DNA of 64,000 bases from Chitinophagaceae bacterium (GCA_947458275.1 CANGYR010000013.1:1-64000); one strand, 5' to 3'. Positions 27,350 to 37,387 are shown, numbered from the stretch's first letter. The notes: generated from the sequence alone by a model not told the origin. Made by a program: numbers and translations.

Positions 27350-29962
27350 ATGGAAAATCAAGAGAATTTCGAGGGTTCAAACCCCAATAACAGAGGAAAA
27401 ATCATCCCGGTAAATATTGAAGAGCAAATGAAGACTTCCTACATCGATTATTCGATGAGTGTGATAGTCGGCAGGGCCTTACCGGATGTAAGAGATGGTC
27501 TTAAACCTGTTCATCGTCGTGTACTGTTTGGTATGAACGAGTTGAGCAATAGCAGCAATAAGCCCTATAAGAAATCAGCTCGTATTGTGGGAGAAGTAAT
27601 GGGTAAATACCATCCACATGGAGATGCTTCCATATATGACACTATGGTACGTATGGCGCAGGATTGGTCTATGCGTTATAAAATGATTGACGGACAAGGT
27701 AATTTCGGAAGCCAGGATGGAGATCCTCCGGCGGCGATGCGTTATACCGAGGTTCGTATGGAGCGATTCGCAGAAGCAATGATGGAGGATATTGATAAGG
27801 AGACAGTTGACTATCAATTGAACTTCGACGATTCTCTAAAAGAACCAACGGTATTGCCTACACGAATTCCTCAGTTGTTATTGAATGGCAGCAGTGGTAT
27901 TGCCGTAGGTATGGCTACCAATATGATGCCGCATAATCTGAATGAGGTAGTTGACGGATGTATCGCATATATTGATGATAATGACATCGCATTAGAAGAG
28001 CTAATCAAACATGTTAAGGCGCCCGATTTTCCAACAGGCGGAATTATTTATGGCTATGAAGGTGTGAAAGCGGCTTTGTTTACCGGCAGAGGAAGAGTAG
28101 TGCTTAGAGGTAAAACAACCGTCGAATCTGATTCTCGTGGTAAGGAAAAAATCATTATCACTGAAATACCTTATCAGGTAAACAGAGATACACTTACTCA
28201 AAAAATCGGAGAGCTCATCAATGATAAAGTAATTGAAGGTATCAGCGATGTCAATAACGAGAGTAATAATAAAGAGGGTACGCGTATTGTTGTAGAACTG
28301 AAAAAAGATGCAGTAGCACAGGTGGTAATTAATCAGTTGTACAAATACTCGGAACTTCAGACTTCATACGGTATCAACAACGTGGCCCTGGTAAAAGGAA
28401 GGCCCAAAATACTCAACCTAAAGCAATTAATTGCTGAATTCATCGAATTCAGACATGATGTGGTTGTTCGCCGTACTAAATATGAATTACGTAAGGCAGA
28501 AGAAAGAGCGCATATCCTTGAGGGTTATATTATCGCACTGGATAATCTTGATGCAGTAATCAAACTCATCAGAGAAAGCGCTACACCATCAATTGCTCAA
28601 GATGGTTTAATGACCAATTTTGGCATGTCAGAGATTCAGGCAAAGGCAGTACTTGAATTAAGATTACAGCGCCTTACCGGAATGGAGATTGATAAAATCA
28701 GAGAAGAACATGCGGAAATCCTTCGCCTGATTCAGCATCTTAAAGAGATACTTGCCAATGAAGGTTTGAGATTCGATATCATTAAAAAAGAATTAATTGA
28801 AGTAAAAGATAAATTCGGCGATGCCCGCAAATCTGAAATAGTCTATGCCGATGATGAAATCAATATGCTTGATTTGATTGAAGAAGAGGATGTAGTAGTG
28901 ACTATTTCGCATTTAGGTTACATCAAAAGGACTTCTGCAACCGAATACCGCCAACAGCGTCGCGGAGGAAGGGGTTCTAAGGGAAGCAGTACAAGACAGG
29001 AAGATTATATCGAACATTTGTTCGTAGCGTCTACGCATCATACTTTGATGTTCTTCACTGAAAAAGGAAGATGCTACTGGCTTAAAGTGTATCAAATCCC
29101 GGAAGGCGACAAAACTAGCAAGGGAAGAGCTATTCAGAATATGGTTCAAATAGCGCCCGATGATAAAGTGAGAGCGATCATTGATATCAAAAATCTGGAA
29201 GATGAAGAATATGTGAAGAGCCATTACATAGTATTATGTACTAAGAAAGGTGTCATCAAAAAAACAGACTTAGAAGATTTCAGCAGACCAAGACAAAGCG
29301 GTATAAATGCCATTAATATTTTGGAAGGAGATCAATTGCTTCAGGCGCGCTTAACTGACGGCAACTGTGAAATCATGCTTGCAGTAAAATCCGGCAGAGC
29401 AATTCGTTTCAATGAAAAAACCGTAAGAAGTACAGGCCGTGGTGGTATTGGAGTAAATGGCATTGAAGTTGATGAGGCCAATGATGAAGTAGTTGGAATG
29501 ATTTGCGTCAATAAAGAAGATAAATCCAAAACAGTGCTTGTTGTCAGTGAAAAAGGATATGGTAAGCGTACATTATTGGATGATCCCGAAACTGGAGAAG
29601 CTAATTACCGTGTAACCAATCGTGGAGGAAAAGGCGTTAAAACAATCAATGTAACCGAAAAAACCGGTAAACTGGTTGGTTTGCTGGATGTAACCGAACA
29701 GGAAGATTTGATGATTACTTGTGTAAGCGGTATTACCATTAGAATGGCCGTAAAAAATATCAGTCAGTTAGGTCGAGCGGCTCAGGGCGTAAAATTGATT
29801 CGTGTTGATGAAGGAGACGAAATCGCGGCAATCACACAATTAGATGAAATGGAGGAAGAACAAGAAATTATAGATGCTGAAAATCCACCAACAGAAGGAG
29901 ATAATCCTACAGATTCAAATCAGGACACCCAAGAGGGAAATCAGGAAGAAACAAACCCATAG
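27350..29962 (+). CDS. gyrA: DNA gyrase subunit A
   Basis: An 870-residue gyrase A subunit, which cuts and rejoins DNA to add negative supercoils. The catalytic tyrosine is Tyr132 (AAMRYTE). The QRDR reads GDASIYDT (residues 91-98), so the position equal to E. coli Ser83 is Ala93, while the position equal to Asp87 is Asp97. The gyrase-specific GyrA box QRRGGRG is present (YRQQRRGGRGSKG), which separates it from ParC. Six beta-pinwheel blades follow, then an acidic, Asp/Glu/Asn-rich tail. It stands alone (gyrB not in the window) and ends at a terminator at 29986-30016. Confidence 0.97.
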   Translation: MENQENFEGSNPNNRGKIIPVNIEEQMKTSYIDYSMSVIVGRALPDVRDGLKPVHRRVLFGMNELSNSSNKPYKKSARIVGEVMGKYHPHGDASIYDTMVRMAQDWSMRYKMIDGQGNFGSQDGDPPAAMRYTEVRMERFAEAMMEDIDKETVDYQLNFDDSLKEPTVLPTRIPQLLLNGSSGIAVGMATNMMPHNLNEVVDGCIAYIDDNDIALEELIKHVKAPDFPTGGIIYGYEGVKAALFTGRGRVVLRGKTTVESDSRGKEKIIITEIPYQVNRDTLTQKIGELINDKVIEGISDVNNESNNKEGTRIVVELKKDAVAQVVINQLYKYSELQTSYGINNVALVKGRPKILNLKQLIAEFIEFRHDVVVRRTKYELRKAEERAHILEGYIIALDNLDAVIKLIRESATPSIAQDGLMTNFGMSEIQAKAVLELRLQRLTGMEIDKIREEHAEILRLIQHLKEILANEGLRFDIIKKELIEVKDKFGDARKSEIVYADDEINMLDLIEEEDVVVTISHLGYIKRTSATEYRQQRRGGRGSKGSSTRQEDYIEHLFVASTHHTLMFFTEKGRCYWLKVYQIPEGDKTSKGRAIQNMVQIAPDDKVRAIIDIKNLEDEEYVKSHYIVLCTKKGVIKKTDLEDFSRPRQSGINAINILEGDQLLQARLTDGNCEIMLAVKSGRAIRFNEKTVRSTGRGGIGVNGIEVDEANDEVVGMICVNKEDKSKTVLVVSEKGYGKRTLLDDPETGEANYRVTNRGGKGVKTINVTEKTGKLVGLLDVTEQEDLMITCVSGITIRMAVKNISQLGRAAQGVKLIRVDEGDEIAAITQLDEMEEEQEIIDAENPPTEGDNPTDSNQDTQEGNQEETNP

Positions 29963-29985
29963 ACTAACTTTGATCTCTCATATGT

Positions 29986-30016
29986 ATAACCATCCATTAC
30001 GGGTGGTTATTTTTTT
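29986..30016 (+). terminator. Rho-independent terminator after gyrA
   Basis: Stem ATAACCATCC / GGGTGGTTAT (one G-U pair) around ATTAC, followed by six or more Ts. It lies 23 bases after the gyrA stop. Confidence 0.85.
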
Positions 30017-30170
30017 ACTTTAACATTCTATTTAACATAATATTAATTATAGGAAAGAAATATAGTTTTAATTGACCTGAAGTGTTGAATAAAAATGGAA
30101 AATCAGACCATCTATCTAGTTTGATATACAGTTAGATTAATGATTTATCCGCAGACGGTTTCAAATAAGT

Positions 30171-30178
30171 TAGTTTTG
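30171..30178 (+). promoter_or_regulatory. Putative -7 box directly before the DbpA helicase start
   Basis: TAGTTTTG, an exact TAnnTTTG match, only 4 bases before the ATG at 30183. If transcription starts 4-5 bases after the box, as at the tRNA gene at 50964, the mRNA would have no leader. No -33 TTTG is seen. Confidence 0.35.
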
Positions 30179-30182
30179 CCGA

Positions 30183-31511
30183 ATGAATACATATAATATT
30201 AACACTGATAAAATTTTAGATAATCTTAAAATTAAAGAATTGAACAAAATGCAGTTGGAAACAATTGCATCAATAAATAATTCAGATAAAATAAAATTGC
30301 TTTCTGATACAGGATCAGGCAAAACACTGGCCTTTCTTATTCCTTTATTAAATTCACTGAATCCGGAAATCAAAGACATCCAGGCTCTTATTATGGTACC
30401 ATCCAGAGAACTGGCCATTCAAATTGAAAATGTTTTAAAACAACTACAAACCGGCTTTAAAATTACGGCCTGCTATGGTGGCCATAAACGGGAAATTGAA
30501 GAAAATAATCTGATTCAACCTCCTGCCATTATTATTGGTACAGCCGGCCGGATGGCAGATCACATTAGAAGGGAAAATATTAAAACCGGGCATATTCAAT
30601 TTTTGGTTCTTGATGAATTTGATAAAATGATGGAATTAGGATTCTTAGAAGAAATGGAATTCATTCTGCAATCTTTACCTAATGTAAAAAAACGAATGCT
30701 TACCTCAGCTACTCATGCAACCGAAATTCCGCCTTTTGTTCAGATGGAAAATGCAGAAACATTGAACTTTTTAAGCAATGAGCCAAAAGATGCCAATGTA
30801 CTGAGTATTAAAATAATAAATTCAAAAGACGCTGATAAATTAAATACACTACACGATTTGATTTGTTTTCTGAAAAACACTTCTACCATTGTGTTCTGTA
30901 ATCACAGAGATGCAGTAGAACGCGTAAGCCAATATCTTTCAGAAAAAGGAATTGTAAATGTATTCTATCATGGCGGCATGGAGCAACACGAACGTGAAGT
31001 TGCACTATGTAAATTCAAAAATGATAGTTCAAATATTCTGGTTACAACCGATTTGGCCAGTAGAGGTTTAGATATTGCCAACATCAGAAGTGTCGTACAT
31101 TATCACCTGCCATTAACAGAAGATGCTTTTATTCATCGCAATGGCCGTACAGCCAGAATGGACGCTACAGGAAGCGTATATCTGATTATCGGGCCTGAAG
31201 AAAAAACACCGGACTACGTAAACCAGCATGTTGAACAATTGACACTCCCCGACAATTTATCAATCCCTGAAAAACCAAAATGGAGCACACTCTTTATTGG
31301 ATCAGGGAAAAAAGATAAAATAAATAAAATAGACATAGTTGGATTTTTAACTAATAAAGGAAAGCTAAAATCAAATGAAATTGGATTGATTGAAGTGAAA
31401 GATTTCTCCGCCTTTGTAGCCGTACGTAAATCTAAAATCGGTATGGTGCTGGAAGAAATAAAAAATGAAAAGATAAAAAATAAAAAAGTAAAAATTGCTA
31501 TCGCCAAGTAA
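30183..31511 (+). CDS. DbpA-type DEAD-box RNA helicase
   Basis: A 442-residue RNA helicase. Motifs in order: SDTGSGKT (I), PSRELA (Ia), GTAGRM (Ib), LDEFDKMM (II), TSATHA (III), TTDLASRGLDI (V) and HRNGRTARM (VI). Motif II reads DEFD rather than DEAD, a change also seen in related Bacteroidota helicases. The C-terminus (about residues 370-442) looks like the DbpA RNA-binding domain, which in E. coli recognises 23S rRNA helix 92, so a role in 50S assembly is likely. It ends convergent with the outer-membrane barrel gene, with no gap between the two stop codons. Confidence 0.9.
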   Translation: MNTYNINTDKILDNLKIKELNKMQLETIASINNSDKIKLLSDTGSGKTLAFLIPLLNSLNPEIKDIQALIMVPSRELAIQIENVLKQLQTGFKITACYGGHKREIEENNLIQPPAIIIGTAGRMADHIRRENIKTGHIQFLVLDEFDKMMELGFLEEMEFILQSLPNVKKRMLTSATHATEIPPFVQMENAETLNFLSNEPKDANVLSIKIINSKDADKLNTLHDLICFLKNTSTIVFCNHRDAVERVSQYLSEKGIVNVFYHGGMEQHEREVALCKFKNDSSNILVTTDLASRGLDIANIRSVVHYHLPLTEDAFIHRNGRTARMDATGSVYLIIGPEEKTPDYVNQHVEQLTLPDNLSIPEKPKWSTLFIGSGKKDKINKIDIVGFLTNKGKLKSNEIGLIEVKDFSAFVAVRKSKIGMVLEEIKNEKIKNKKVKIAIAK

Positions 31512-34343
31512 TTAAAAATTATTTCCACCTCCCATCATTCGCATTCCACCGCCTCCGGGGAACCCCATTTGCATGCCGGGTTGATCACCGAAAAATTTGT
31601 TTAGCCTGTAAACCAGACTAATCATAAAATATCTTGCCAATCGATTAGTACGAATATCCGTAAATCCTGTTGCCGCAACACTCCTGCTGATTCCGAGATT
31701 TTGATTTAGTATATCATAGGCCTGTAATTTTACAGACAGATTTTTTTTATTCAAAAACGCTTTCTCCAGACTGCCATTAATTATAAACGAATTGGCATTG
31801 ACGTTACCGGCAAAACCGCTGTTGAAGGTCTTATCCAGATCGCAGCTTATATTGAAGTCATAAGGCAAAAATACCTTCGTGCTGTTTGAAATCACCCAGG
31901 TATTCGTATTCAGATTCAATTCCTTTTGTAATGAATATTTACTGCTGTTTAAACTGTAGTTAACACTCAGATTTGTCTCCAGCCATTTCTTTATTTTGAT
32001 ATCAGTAGAAAATCTTTGCGCTATCAGCCAGTTTTGACCAATATTTCTCAATATTTCATTCTGATCGTTTGTCAGAAAAGAAATGTTATTATTGTAAGTG
32101 ATGTTACCCCCAAGAGTAAACACATATTTTCTGTTTTGTATGGGTTTTGAAATATTATAGAAACCAAGTATTGTAAAAAATCCGTTGGCATTGAGATATC
32201 GGGTTTCCTGAACTCCTCCTCTCAGCAGTTTGATATTATTTACAATTTTATCTCTGGTAAATGAAGCCGTTATATTTCCAAAAAATACATTTCCCTTTAT
32301 AAAATCAAAATTGTTGTAACGCATACTGAAAGTACTCGTGAATTCAGGCCTTAAATTGGGATTGCCTATTGTTATAAATTGAGGATTTGATTTGTCAACT
32401 ACCGGTTGCAACTGCAAATTACCGGGCTGATTGGTACTCCCATTGTAATTGATATTCAAAGCCCTGCTTCTGGAAAAATTATATGCGAATCTTATTACCG
32501 GATAATAGTTTATAATATTATTTACAAACCTTGCATTCCCTGATATGGAATTAGTTGTAATAGTTGCGGGCTGAACCGCCATACCAACTGTATAGTTGTA
32601 TTTTTTTTCAGTTGTCCTGAAATTAACCCCGAATCTGTTTAAACCATAATCGTTGGTATATATATTGGTGGACGAATCCACTAATGTCTGCACCGCCGTA
32701 ACTGGATCTGTATTGATTGTTCTTCGATCGTTTGAAATGAATTGATTGGTATAATTATAATTAAATTCAAGTTGCTGCTTTTTATTCAGTGGTTCTGTAT
32801 AGGAAGTCTTCACTCCCCAATTCTCATTCTTATTGTCCTGTACAATCTGCTGAATCAATTTCCGCTCCGTCGGCAAACCATTCGGTACATAAAAATTAGT
32901 CAAATTCTCAAAAGCATCATCGGCCTCATTATTCGACAATCCCGAATTTAGATTCAGCGACAACGTCCTGCCCTTTTTCCTGAACCGATGATTAAATAAT
33001 AAACTACCGGTAAAATTGGGCGTTTCAGACCTCGTATTGTCAATCATGCTTCCGTCTGAATTGATTATGCCACCTTTGAAATTATTGACAAAATCTGATG
33101 TCACATTCGAGATGTTTTTATTGTAAGTTATTCCTGGAGTTATTTTCAAATAGTTGGCCGAATCTATCTTGTATTCAAGATTAAATGAAAAACGATGATT
33201 ATCCGATATGGTATTGTTATTGGATTGCTGAATAAAATTGGTAATATTTCCCTGAAAAAGATTTTCCTGAGAGGTGGTCTTAATGGTATTGGTCTGTTTA
33301 TCTGAAAAACTGTAACTGCCATACACAGAAACTTTTGCACCCCATTCATCTCTGTAATTGACACCCAAAGATTTATTCAGACTTATTCCATCAGCAACAC
33401 CAAAATTTCCTAACGTAGATGCAAACCCTCCCCCGCCTCTTCCAACTCCCATGGATCTTGCCATACTGTTCGCCATATTGCCAAACGCCCCACCCACTGA
33501 ACCAAAATTAAAAAGATTTGCATTGGTATTATTAATGTTACCATAAACCGACAACTGTTGGTTGTTATTGAATTTGTTAACCGACAAACTCCCTATATAA
33601 CGTTGTTCCGTACCCGCTCCGGCAGTAGCATTTCCAAAATATCCCTTGTTCTTATCCTTCCTCAATTGAATATTCAACGTCTTGGAAGGATCTCCATCTT
33701 TGATGCCCGTGAAAGCCGACTGATCTCCGTAATCATCAATGATTTGTATACGGTCAACCATATCAGCATTCAATTCCCTGGTAGCCGTAGTAACATCACC
33801 GTTAAAAAAATCTTTTCCATTGACTTTTACTTTGGTAACCTGTTTTCCTTGCGCAGTTACACTACCATCCCTGTCTACCTGCACACCCGGTAATTTTTTG
33901 AGCAATGACTCTACGTTGTCATTCTTCCTGTACATCGTACTGTCAATCAAATAGGATACCGTATCCTCTTTTATCTGAATCTTCTGTGATTCAAGGGTAA
34001 TATTTTCAAGCATCTTACCTGCAGGAGTCAATAGAAATTCTCCCAACTGCTGCTCTCCTATTTTATCTTTAAAATCAAACTCTTTTACATAATCCGAAAA
34101 ACCGACAAAAGAAATTTTCAATGTAACGCGATCAGCATTGATTCCAGAAAAATTAAACCGTCCCTTTTCATCTGTAGTCTTCGAGATGCTGTCTTTATTG
34201 TTTTGTAAAACTGTAACGGTTGCATTGGAAAGAAATATATTATCACTCGACTTAACCGTACCGGTTATGCCGATTAAATTTTGAGAAAAAACATCCGGTA
34301 AGAAATAAAATAGAATAAAAATTAAAAGCAGGGTTTTTCTCAT
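31512..34343 (-). CDS. Outer-membrane beta-barrel protein with CarboxypepD-reg-like N-domain
   Basis: A 943-residue outer-membrane protein. A signal peptide (LLLIFILFYFLPDVFSQ) is followed by a carboxypeptidase-regulatory-like beta domain (GITGTVKSSDNIFLSNATV...). Then comes a plug-like region with SLLKKLPGVQVDRDGSVTAQGK and VDRIQIIDDYGDQSAFTG, and finally a long beta-barrel (OMP_b-brl_3 type) that fills about residues 230-920. It lacks a clear TonB box and a SusD partner is absent, so it is a TonB-receptor-like barrel of unknown cargo. The C-terminus is Gly/Met-rich (GGGGMRMMGGG). It stands upstream of lpxK on the opposite flank of a short gap. Confidence 0.85.
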   Translation of the reverse strand: MRKTLLLIFILFYFLPDVFSQNLIGITGTVKSSDNIFLSNATVTVLQNNKDSISKTTDEKGRFNFSGINADRVTLKISFVGFSDYVKEFDFKDKIGEQQLGEFLLTPAGKMLENITLESQKIQIKEDTVSYLIDSTMYRKNDNVESLLKKLPGVQVDRDGSVTAQGKQVTKVKVNGKDFFNGDVTTATRELNADMVDRIQIIDDYGDQSAFTGIKDGDPSKTLNIQLRKDKNKGYFGNATAGAGTEQRYIGSLSVNKFNNNQQLSVYGNINNTNANLFNFGSVGGAFGNMANSMARSMGVGRGGGGFASTLGNFGVADGISLNKSLGVNYRDEWGAKVSVYGSYSFSDKQTNTIKTTSQENLFQGNITNFIQQSNNNTISDNHRFSFNLEYKIDSANYLKITPGITYNKNISNVTSDFVNNFKGGIINSDGSMIDNTRSETPNFTGSLLFNHRFRKKGRTLSLNLNSGLSNNEADDAFENLTNFYVPNGLPTERKLIQQIVQDNKNENWGVKTSYTEPLNKKQQLEFNYNYTNQFISNDRRTINTDPVTAVQTLVDSSTNIYTNDYGLNRFGVNFRTTEKKYNYTVGMAVQPATITTNSISGNARFVNNIINYYPVIRFAYNFSRSRALNINYNGSTNQPGNLQLQPVVDKSNPQFITIGNPNLRPEFTSTFSMRYNNFDFIKGNVFFGNITASFTRDKIVNNIKLLRGGVQETRYLNANGFFTILGFYNISKPIQNRKYVFTLGGNITYNNNISFLTNDQNEILRNIGQNWLIAQRFSTDIKIKKWLETNLSVNYSLNSSKYSLQKELNLNTNTWVISNSTKVFLPYDFNISCDLDKTFNSGFAGNVNANSFIINGSLEKAFLNKKNLSVKLQAYDILNQNLGISRSVAATGFTDIRTNRLARYFMISLVYRLNKFFGDQPGMQMGFPGGGGMRMMGGGNNF

Positions 34344-34374
34344 GGCAATTGTTTAATAAGAGAAGTACAAGTCT

Positions 34375-35427
34375 CTATTGGTAGTATTTCTGAACAAATG
34401 ATGAAACAATCGAATCAAATTCCTTGTTGCCTTCAAATAAAAATTCATGTCTGACTGGTATTACATATAATGGATACTCACTCAACTCATTTCTGAATTT
34501 CTCAAGTCTTACTGCATCTTTTTCCGTAGTCAGAATAATTTTATTGTTCGATTTCATCTGATCAAAGGTTTTCTTTATCTCCCTCAAATCATCCGTATTG
34601 AAAATATGATGGTCTCTGTATCTGATCATGTCATAACTATGAACTTTATTAGTCAGCAATTCTTTCAGCGGCTTGGGATTGGCAATGCCGCAAAGCAATA
34701 ATACGTCCATTCTTTCTTCAATATGAACAGAAGTTTTATTGAATAGATGATAAGGGGTGCCATATACTATTTTTGTAAAGAAAATTTTCTGATGCGGCAA
34801 AGGATTAATCTCTTCTTTTATTTTGTTGCTTTCATCTGCACTCAGCTGAGCACTGCATTTGGATACTACAATCACATCAGCTCGTTTGATACTAGCCCTG
34901 TTGTCTCTCAGATCTCCGGATGGCATCATAAAATCTCTCGTGTAAAGATTTTTAAATTCTGTTAAGACAATATTTAAACCTGCTTTTACATATCTGTGCT
35001 GGAATGCATCATCAAGAATGATCACCTGCATTTCAGGCAATTGATGAAGTAATTGGGGTATGGCCACCAGTCTTTCTTCTCCTACCGCCACGGTGACATC
35101 AGGAAATTTCTGATGGAATTGCATCGGCTCATCTCCTATTTCAATGGCAGTAGTATTTTCATTTGCTATCGCAAATCCTTTCGTCTTTCTTTTGTAACCA
35201 CGACTCAATGTAGCAGTTTTAAAATGAACTTTTAATAACCCTATCAGATATTCAGTCATAGGTGTCTTTCCTGTACCGCCTACAGCAAGATTGCCCACAC
35301 AAATAACGGGAAAATTAAACTCTGCCGACTTGATGATTTTCCAGTCGAAAAGTTTATTTCTCAGCCAGATTATACCGGCATAAAGGATGGAGAATGGGAA
35401 TAAAAAATATCTGAAACTCTTTAGCAA
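34375..35427 (-). CDS. lpxK: Tetraacyldisaccharide 4'-kinase (lipid A)
   Basis: A 350-residue inner-membrane kinase that phosphorylates the 4' position of the lipid A precursor. The P-loop is GNLAVGGTGKTPMTEYLI (about residues 44-61), followed by LSRGYKRKTKG, IGDEPMQFHQKFPDVTVAVGEERL and ILDDAFQHRYVKAGLNIVLTEF. It starts with a membrane helix (SFRYFLFPFSILYAGIIWL). Only four bases separate it from the 5-formyl-THF ligase gene, so they form one operon with rsmD and DUF3822. Confidence 0.95.
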   Translation of the reverse strand: MLKSFRYFLFPFSILYAGIIWLRNKLFDWKIIKSAEFNFPVICVGNLAVGGTGKTPMTEYLIGLLKVHFKTATLSRGYKRKTKGFAIANENTTAIEIGDEPMQFHQKFPDVTVAVGEERLVAIPQLLHQLPEMQVIILDDAFQHRYVKAGLNIVLTEFKNLYTRDFMMPSGDLRDNRASIKRADVIVVSKCSAQLSADESNKIKEEINPLPHQKIFFTKIVYGTPYHLFNKTSVHIEERMDVLLLCGIANPKPLKELLTNKVHSYDMIRYRDHHIFNTDDLREIKKTFDQMKSNNKIILTTEKDAVRLEKFRNELSEYPLYVIPVRHEFLFEGNKEFDSIVSSFVQKYYQ

Positions 35428-35431
35428 TGTC

Positions 35432-36001
35432 TTAATTATTGAATGAATAAATTTTTTCAGGAGTGATGCAGTAATCTAACGGAACATCATATTCGTCTGT
35501 ATCATCAATCAAATCAACCGAATCAAAAAAACTGAAACCAATTTTCAGTGTATTTTTTTTGCATTTTTTCAAAAATCTGTCATAGTAACCCTTGCCATAT
35601 CCTACCCTGTTGCCTTTATTGTCAAATGATAATAAAGGTATGATAACCAGCCCTATTTCTTTTGGATTAATTTCAGCTCCTTCTGATGGTTCAGGGATTC
35701 CGTATTTATTCGTGTTATAGATTGTATCATCATTAATGGCAATACATTTCATGAGAGGATCATTCGGATTTACTACAGGTAAGCTCAAGACAGTTTCAGG
35801 ATTTTTAAATAGACAGTAATCCTCCACCAATTGAGGGTCATATTCATTTTCAAAAGGTGCGTAAGTCATAACAATGTTGGGAATATTTATTTCCAATCGC
35901 TGAAAATGAATCAACATCAGGTCGTGAAAAAGCAATCTGTCCCGCTCATTTAATTCGTCGCGTTTTTGCCTGTGTAAAAATCTGATGTCTTTCTTCAGCA
36001 T
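35432..36001 (-). CDS. 5-formyltetrahydrofolate cyclo-ligase
   Basis: A 189-residue ligase (MTHFS, YgfA family) that turns 5-formyl-THF into 5,10-methenyl-THF with ATP. The family signature is KGNRVGYGKGYYDRFLKK near residue 130-147, and the C-terminal SFFDSVDLIDDTDEYDVPLDYCITPEKIY is the substrate/ATP region. Length is normal. It lies between lpxK and rsmD and is co-transcribed with them (gaps of 4 and 8 bases). Confidence 0.92.
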   Translation of the reverse strand: MLKKDIRFLHRQKRDELNERDRLLFHDLMLIHFQRLEINIPNIVMTYAPFENEYDPQLVEDYCLFKNPETVLSLPVVNPNDPLMKCIAINDDTIYNTNKYGIPEPSEGAEINPKEIGLVIIPLLSFDNKGNRVGYGKGYYDRFLKKCKKNTLKIGFSFFDSVDLIDDTDEYDVPLDYCITPEKIYSFNN

Positions 36002-36009
36002 GTTTTATA

Positions 36010-36549
36010 TTATTCCTGAATGAAAATAGAAAAAATGGTTGTCCCGTAATTTCTTTCCGATTTGTAATGGGGAAATTTTTTATAATCATTCCTTGGTGTA
36101 TGTTCAAGCACAAACCAGCCGTTCTTTTTTAATAATTTCTTTTCAAAAACCTGTTTGGGCAAATCATCTATTGTTGTTAATGCATAGGGAGGTCCGGCGA
36201 AAATAAAATCGTACTGTTCTTTACTTCCGTTGATGAATGAAAAAACGTCAGATTTAACTACTTTGAAATTTTCAAAACTAAGATCTCCGGAGGTCTTTTT
36301 AATAAATTCGTACATTTTAGAATCCTTTTCTACTATAGTAAGATCCTCTACTCCCCTGCTGGCCAATTCATAACTGATACATCCCGTTCCGCCAAAAAGA
36401 TCAAGTGTTTTTAAGTTTTCAAAGTCCAGATTGTTTTGGATAATATTGAAAAGGCCTTCTTTGGCAATATCAGTAGTCGGTCTGGTATGAGGCATTTTAG
36501 CAGGAGGGGCTATCTTCCTACCTCCATGAATTCCGCTGATTATACGCAT
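36010..36549 (-). CDS. rsmD: 16S rRNA (guanine966-N2)-methyltransferase RsmD family
   Basis: A 179-residue RsmD-family methyltransferase. N-terminal MRIISGIHGGRKIAPPAKMPHTRPTTD and TDIAKEGLFNIIQN are family motifs, and the SAM-binding motif is TLDLFGGTGCISYELASRG. The catalytic loop reads IFAGPPYAL, where the usual motif is DPPY: the Asp is Gly here (codon GGA). Because the rest of the fold is intact, it may still act, but the change is at a key residue. It overlaps the DUF3822 gene by 10 bases. Confidence 0.88.
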   Translation of the reverse strand: MRIISGIHGGRKIAPPAKMPHTRPTTDIAKEGLFNIIQNNLDFENLKTLDLFGGTGCISYELASRGVEDLTIVEKDSKMYEFIKKTSGDLSFENFKVVKSDVFSFINGSKEQYDFIFAGPPYALTTIDDLPKQVFEKKLLKKNGWFVLEHTPRNDYKKFPHYKSERNYGTTIFSIFIQE

Positions 36550-37358
36550 CTGGCTAAATCAGTTAGGTGAGTAAAAAAATGCAACGGCAAATTGGATATT
36601 TCATCATTTCCGGAAATTTCTTTCTCAATTTCCATAAACCGAACATGCTGAAAATGATTGTGCAAATGATTGTATAAAAGTGAATCTCTGATGATCATAC
36701 CGGATAATTTAAGCGTTGTATCTGCAGGTATAATATCATATTGGCGACAAGTATTCAATAAATGATAAAGTACATCATCAGGCTTACTGTATGTATACTG
36801 CTGTATATTGAGTAGCTTACCTCCCTGATGTAAAATAATTTTTATTGCGTCATAAAAAACAATACAATAAAGACTGATCTCATCCGATTCATTTTTAATC
36901 AGCAATGAATTGGAATGGCTTTGTGTTGTTACGGTATAATGTCGTGATAGTAAATTATTCAAATCATCGGCAAATCTGTATGTATTATACAAATTCGGCA
37001 ATAAAGTTTTTTCGGTCCTGGTGGAGAATGTTGTTTTTGAACCATACATCAATTCAATGATATCTTTATTGTCATTTTCAAGATTATACGCTTCAGGAAT
37101 AATAACGGATTCTTTATAATTATATAATAGGTGAACATGACCTGTATTGAGTATACTTGATTTTATGCTACTCAATATCTTAGTCAACGCTTCATTGATT
37201 TGATCATTTACATCAAACAAATGAACATTCACTCCTTTTACCAAAAAAGGACTTTTATTAAACCATAAAAATGAAACACCTAAGTCACTGACTTCAATCA
37301 ATAAGTCAGGGTGCTCATTTTCACTGGTATTTACCGGTATGTTGGAAACTGTTTTCAA
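36540..37358 (-). CDS. DUF3822 family protein
   Basis: A 272-residue protein matching the Bacteroidota DUF3822 family, whose members are commonly encoded just before rsmD, as here. The predicted fold is an actin/ribonuclease-H-like pair of domains, suggested by the alternating strand pattern (LLIEVSDLGVSFLWFNKS, VHLLYNYKESVIIPEAYN, SNSLLIKNESDEISLYCIVFYDAIKIIL). No function is known. It opens the leftward operon DUF3822-rsmD-MTHFS-lpxK. The MATE gene starts 45 bases away on the other strand. Confidence 0.8.
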   Translation of the reverse strand: MKTVSNIPVNTSENEHPDLLIEVSDLGVSFLWFNKSPFLVKGVNVHLFDVNDQINEALTKILSSIKSSILNTGHVHLLYNYKESVIIPEAYNLENDNKDIIELMYGSKTTFSTRTEKTLLPNLYNTYRFADDLNNLLSRHYTVTTQSHSNSLLIKNESDEISLYCIVFYDAIKIILHQGGKLLNIQQYTYSKPDDVLYHLLNTCRQYDIIPADTTLKLSGMIIRDSLLYNHLHNHFQHVRFMEIEKEISGNDEISNLPLHFFTHLTDLARCV

Positions 37359-37387
37359 ATTAATTATTTAAGGTAGCAAAATAAGAA

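Noticed and set aside
30600-30640. DEFD instead of DEAD in the RNA helicase as a defect
   Set aside because: Related Bacteroidota helicases carry the same change; the other motifs are intact, so it looks like a lineage feature.
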